Below, in pieces: positions 31,535 to 32,610 of a stretch of 32,610 bases of DNA. A program made the translations under genes and the position numbers. The notes under the pieces are model-generated. The model had not been told where the DNA came from. It searched no databases and worked only from the letters and a program-made list of their open reading frames with translations. Position 1 is the first letter of the stretch. Each line of letters starts with the position of its first letter. The stretch comes from Bdellovibrionales bacterium RIFOXYD1_FULL_55_31 (GTDB lineage: Bacteria; Bdellovibrionota; UBA1018): positions 1-32,610 of the forward strand of contig MEQK01000019.1 of the NCBI GenBank assembly GCA_001770175.1. Reading direction: 5' to 3'.

Positions 31535-31755
31535 TCAGCTTTTTGGCGCTGAAGAATCAATCCATGCGTCGGATCATAGGGCGAAACCCCGACCGTCACA
31601 CGATCGCCAAGAATCACCCGGATGTGAAATTTGCGAAGTCGGCCTGAGAGCTTGGCCGTAATCACCTGTCCCGCCGCGAGACGGACGGAAAAATTCCCGC
31701 CCGCCAAAACATCGGTCACGACACCATCAACTTGACTCAAATCATCGCGCGCCAA
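31498..31755 (-). CDS. infA: Translation initiation factor IF-1 (TTG start, probable second copy)
   Basis: The track shows this as the end of a 134-residue ORF whose first part is merely the RRM gene's glycine tract in another frame. The true protein begins with TTG at 31755, reading MARDDLSQVDGVVTDVLAGG, which lines up with the usual MAKEDxIEVEGVVxEVLPN start. The S1-like OB fold continues with FSVRLAAGQVITAKLSGRLRK, the IR.ILGDRVTV element and SPYDPTHGLI, 85 residues in all. A short basic extension (YQGGGPRRR) follows the usual end. IF-1 assists initiator tRNA placement in the 30S A site. The gene starts 4 nt after the RRM stop with no SD, so expression likely depends on coupled translation. 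Whether another infA exists elsewhere in the genome cannot be seen here. Confidence 0.9.
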   Translation of the reverse strand: MARDDLSQVDGVVTDVLAGGNFSVRLAAGQVITAKLSGRLRKFHIRVILGDRVTVGVSPYDPTHGLILQRQKAESTYQGGGPRRR

Positions 31756-31759
31756 GGGA

Positions 31760-32131
31760 TTACCAGCGGTTTCCGCGATCGCCACGATCGCCACCGCGAC
31801 CGCCACGTCCGCCACCAAAGCCGCCGCGTCCACCGCCGCCGCCGCCAAATCCGCGGCCGCCGCCACCACCGCCCGTGCGCGGGGCCATCGGCTTCGCTTC
31901 ATTGACCGTCAACGGGCGCCCTTCAAGGTCCATTCCGTTGAATTTGGAAATCGCGGCCAACGCTTCTTCATCCGTGTTCATCTCGACGAACCCGAAGCCT
32001 TTGCTCCGGCCCGTGTCGTGATTCATGATCACCTTCGCGGACGCGACCTGTCCAGCTTGCGCAAAGAGATCGCTGAGCGACTGGTCAGTGACAGAAAACG
32101 GAAGATTACCGACGTATAACTTCTTAGCCAT
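31760..32131 (-). CDS. Glycine-rich RRM RNA-binding protein
   Basis: 123 residues. One RRM fills residues 1-80, with RNP2 as KLYVGNLPF and RNP1 as KGFGFVEM, as in the cold-inducible Rbp proteins of cyanobacteria and related proteins of proteobacteria. The tail (about 85-123) is Gly/Arg-rich with RGG-type repeats (GGGRGFGGGGGGRGGFGG), and ends in NRW. Such proteins bind RNA and are often cold-induced RNA chaperones. The SD is strong (GGGAGG, 7 nt before ATG) but lies in a hairpin. IF-1 follows immediately. Upstream are tandem 10-bp repeats and a -10 box. Confidence 0.93.
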   Translation of the reverse strand: MAKKLYVGNLPFSVTDQSLSDLFAQAGQVASAKVIMNHDTGRSKGFGFVEMNTDEEALAAISKFNGMDLEGRPLTVNEAKPMAPRTGGGGGGRGFGGGGGGRGGFGGGRGGRGGDRGDRGNRW

Positions 32132-32133
32132 TC

Positions 32134-32150
32134 AAGTCCTCCCGGGACTT
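32134..32150 (-). promoter_or_regulatory. Hairpin containing the RRM-gene Shine-Dalgarno
   Basis: On the minus strand AAGTCC and GGACTT form a 6-bp stem around the loop CGGGA. The GGGAGGA ribosome site spans the loop and the 3' arm, just before the ATG at 32131. It may modulate initiation, for example with temperature. Confidence 0.45.
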
Positions 32151-32164
32151 TAAACAACTCCGAG

Positions 32165-32184
32165 TCAGAGTTGCTCAGAGTTGC
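32165..32184. repeat. Tandem 10-bp direct repeat in RRM leader
   Basis: TCAGAGTTGC occurs twice, back to back (32165-32174 and 32175-32184). GAGTTG within it is also complementary to CAACTC at 32155-32160, so leader RNA could fold alternatively. It sits at the predicted transcription start and may be an operator. Confidence 0.5.
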
Positions 32185-32190
32185 AGTATA
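32185..32190 (-). promoter_or_regulatory. -10 box of RRM-infA operon
   Basis: On the minus strand TATACT (5/6 match) lies about 54 nt before the RRM ATG. The -35 at 17-18 bp is weak (near GATTCC), so activation by a regulator or an alternative sigma factor is possible. Confidence 0.4.
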
Positions 32191-32293
32191 TAATTGTCGA
32201 AACGGAAGGAATCCTGAGCCCTATGCTAGATCTTCTTTCGACATGAATCAGTCGGTTTATAGCACCGAATCCTGGAGGCGACCACGGCTTTTT

Positions 32294-32610
32294 TCACGAC
32301 CCCGAAGAGAGGTCCTCCGCTTTCAGACCCCATGACGAGAGGATCTTCTCCTCGTCTGATTGGGACATGGCCTTCTTGAATCTAGCTCCGGATCGCCCCT
32401 TTACGCGCTGTTCGCATTCGGTCCAGGTACCGTGCCGCATCGGGACCCCCCCCACGAGACTCAGATAAGAGTAGGCCGCGGGTTTGGGTCCTCGACGCTC
32501 ATTGCTGGACTTTTGGCTCGATTCTGGAATTTCAAAGCTTTCGGGGAGGTCGTGAATCGGAACATCATACGACAAAAGCGACCCTCGATAGAGCCGGGGG
32601 TGGGCGCCTC
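32294..32610 (-). CDS. Protein with C-terminal viroplasmin/RNase H1 N-like domain (5' end outside window)
   Basis: The track starts at a TTG (32575), but the frame stays open to the window edge (reading GAHPRLYRGSLLSYDVP), so the true start is probably outside. At the end, AAYSYLSLVGGVPMRHGTWTE, then CEQRVKGRSGARFKKA and SDEEKIL, match the small RNase H1 N-terminal/caulimovirus viroplasmin fold, where a W and the VKG-x-SGA-x-FKK pattern contact nucleic acid. In RNase H1 this domain is usually N-terminal; here it ends the protein. The linker (ESSQKSSNERRGPKPA) is low complexity. The upstream part is needed to tell whether this is a ribonuclease H variant or another enzyme. The 162 nt between it and the RRM gene contain the RRM promoter region and no other gene. 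Confidence 0.65.
   Translation of the reverse strand, partial: GAHPRLYRGSLLSYDVPIHDLPESFEIPESSQKSSNERRGPKPAAYSYLSLVGGVPMRHGTWTECEQRVKGRSGARFKKAMSQSDEEKILSSWGLKAEDLSSGS

Noticed and set aside
31770-31880. GGN-rich tract as a possible phase-variable repeat
   Set aside because: The units are mixed glycine and arginine codons rather than a uniform short tandem, and they encode a normal RGG-type tail.
31756-31902. N-terminal part of the 134-residue ORF 31498-31902
   Set aside because: The Ala/Val-rich stretch (VVAAAADLAAAAVDAAALVA) is the RRM gene's glycine tract read in another frame. The real IF-1 begins at TTG 31755.

Overview
The window is a gene-dense, fully intact chromosomal stretch of a Gram-negative bacterium with mid-50s GC by eye. 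Lipoprotein signals, an outer-membrane beta-barrel protein, two PilZ proteins, several secreted hydrolases and a glycine-rich RRM protein next to an IF-1 copy fit a Bdellovibrionota/Oligoflexia-type lineage. That placement is inference from gene families, not from a marker gene. I see no insertion sequence, prophage, CRISPR array, rRNA or tRNA, and no clear pseudogene.

Layout. 1-2635 (-): a likely operon of a small HTH/coiled-coil protein, a FlgT-like/beta-barrel outer-membrane protein and ligA, which is cut by the window edge and absent from the ORF track. 2684-6033 (+): patatin-like lipase, then a sodium:solute symporter with a small two-helix membrane protein. 6019-6597 (-): YdjM-like membrane hydrolase. 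6661-9077 (+): a DHA2-type MFS exporter translationally coupled to a cysteine-poor, thioredoxin-like/DipZ-like protein. 9053-12101 (-): queG, rimO and yajQ. 12142-17577: a cytosolic PilZ protein divergent from a YHS/HMBD copper ATPase, a membrane PilZ protein, and a secreted protein with an HD-like motif. 17702-23157 (+): two adjacent secreted six-hairpin glycosidases and a lipoprotein. 23175-27086 (+): RNase R and a UbiB-family kinase. 27223-31484: a metzincin lipoprotein, P5C dehydrogenase convergent with an agmatinase-family ureohydrolase, a YkgJ-type cysteine-cluster protein and a tiny secreted peptide. 31498-32131 (-): an RRM protein followed 4 nt later by an IF-1 reading frame that begins with TTG. 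32294 to the end (-): a protein with a C-terminal viroplasmin/RNase H1-N-like domain, running off the window.

The most distinctive sequence-level signals are the following. (a) Four operon-leading genes have a TANNNT -10-like box exactly 6-7 nt before the ATG and no convincing Shine-Dalgarno, the classic signature of leaderless mRNAs. (b) The RRM/IF-1 pair has a non-ATG, apparently coupled infA start, an SD-containing hairpin and tandem 10-bp repeats upstream. (c) A perfect 13-bp inverted repeat lies just upstream of P5C dehydrogenase. (d) A cysteine-poor DipZ-like protein is fused by ATGA overlap to an efflux pump. (e) A secreted HD-like protein and a membrane PilZ sit in a neighbourhood rich in c-di-GMP-type proteins. 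Functions come from motif recognition by eye; no database search was run.
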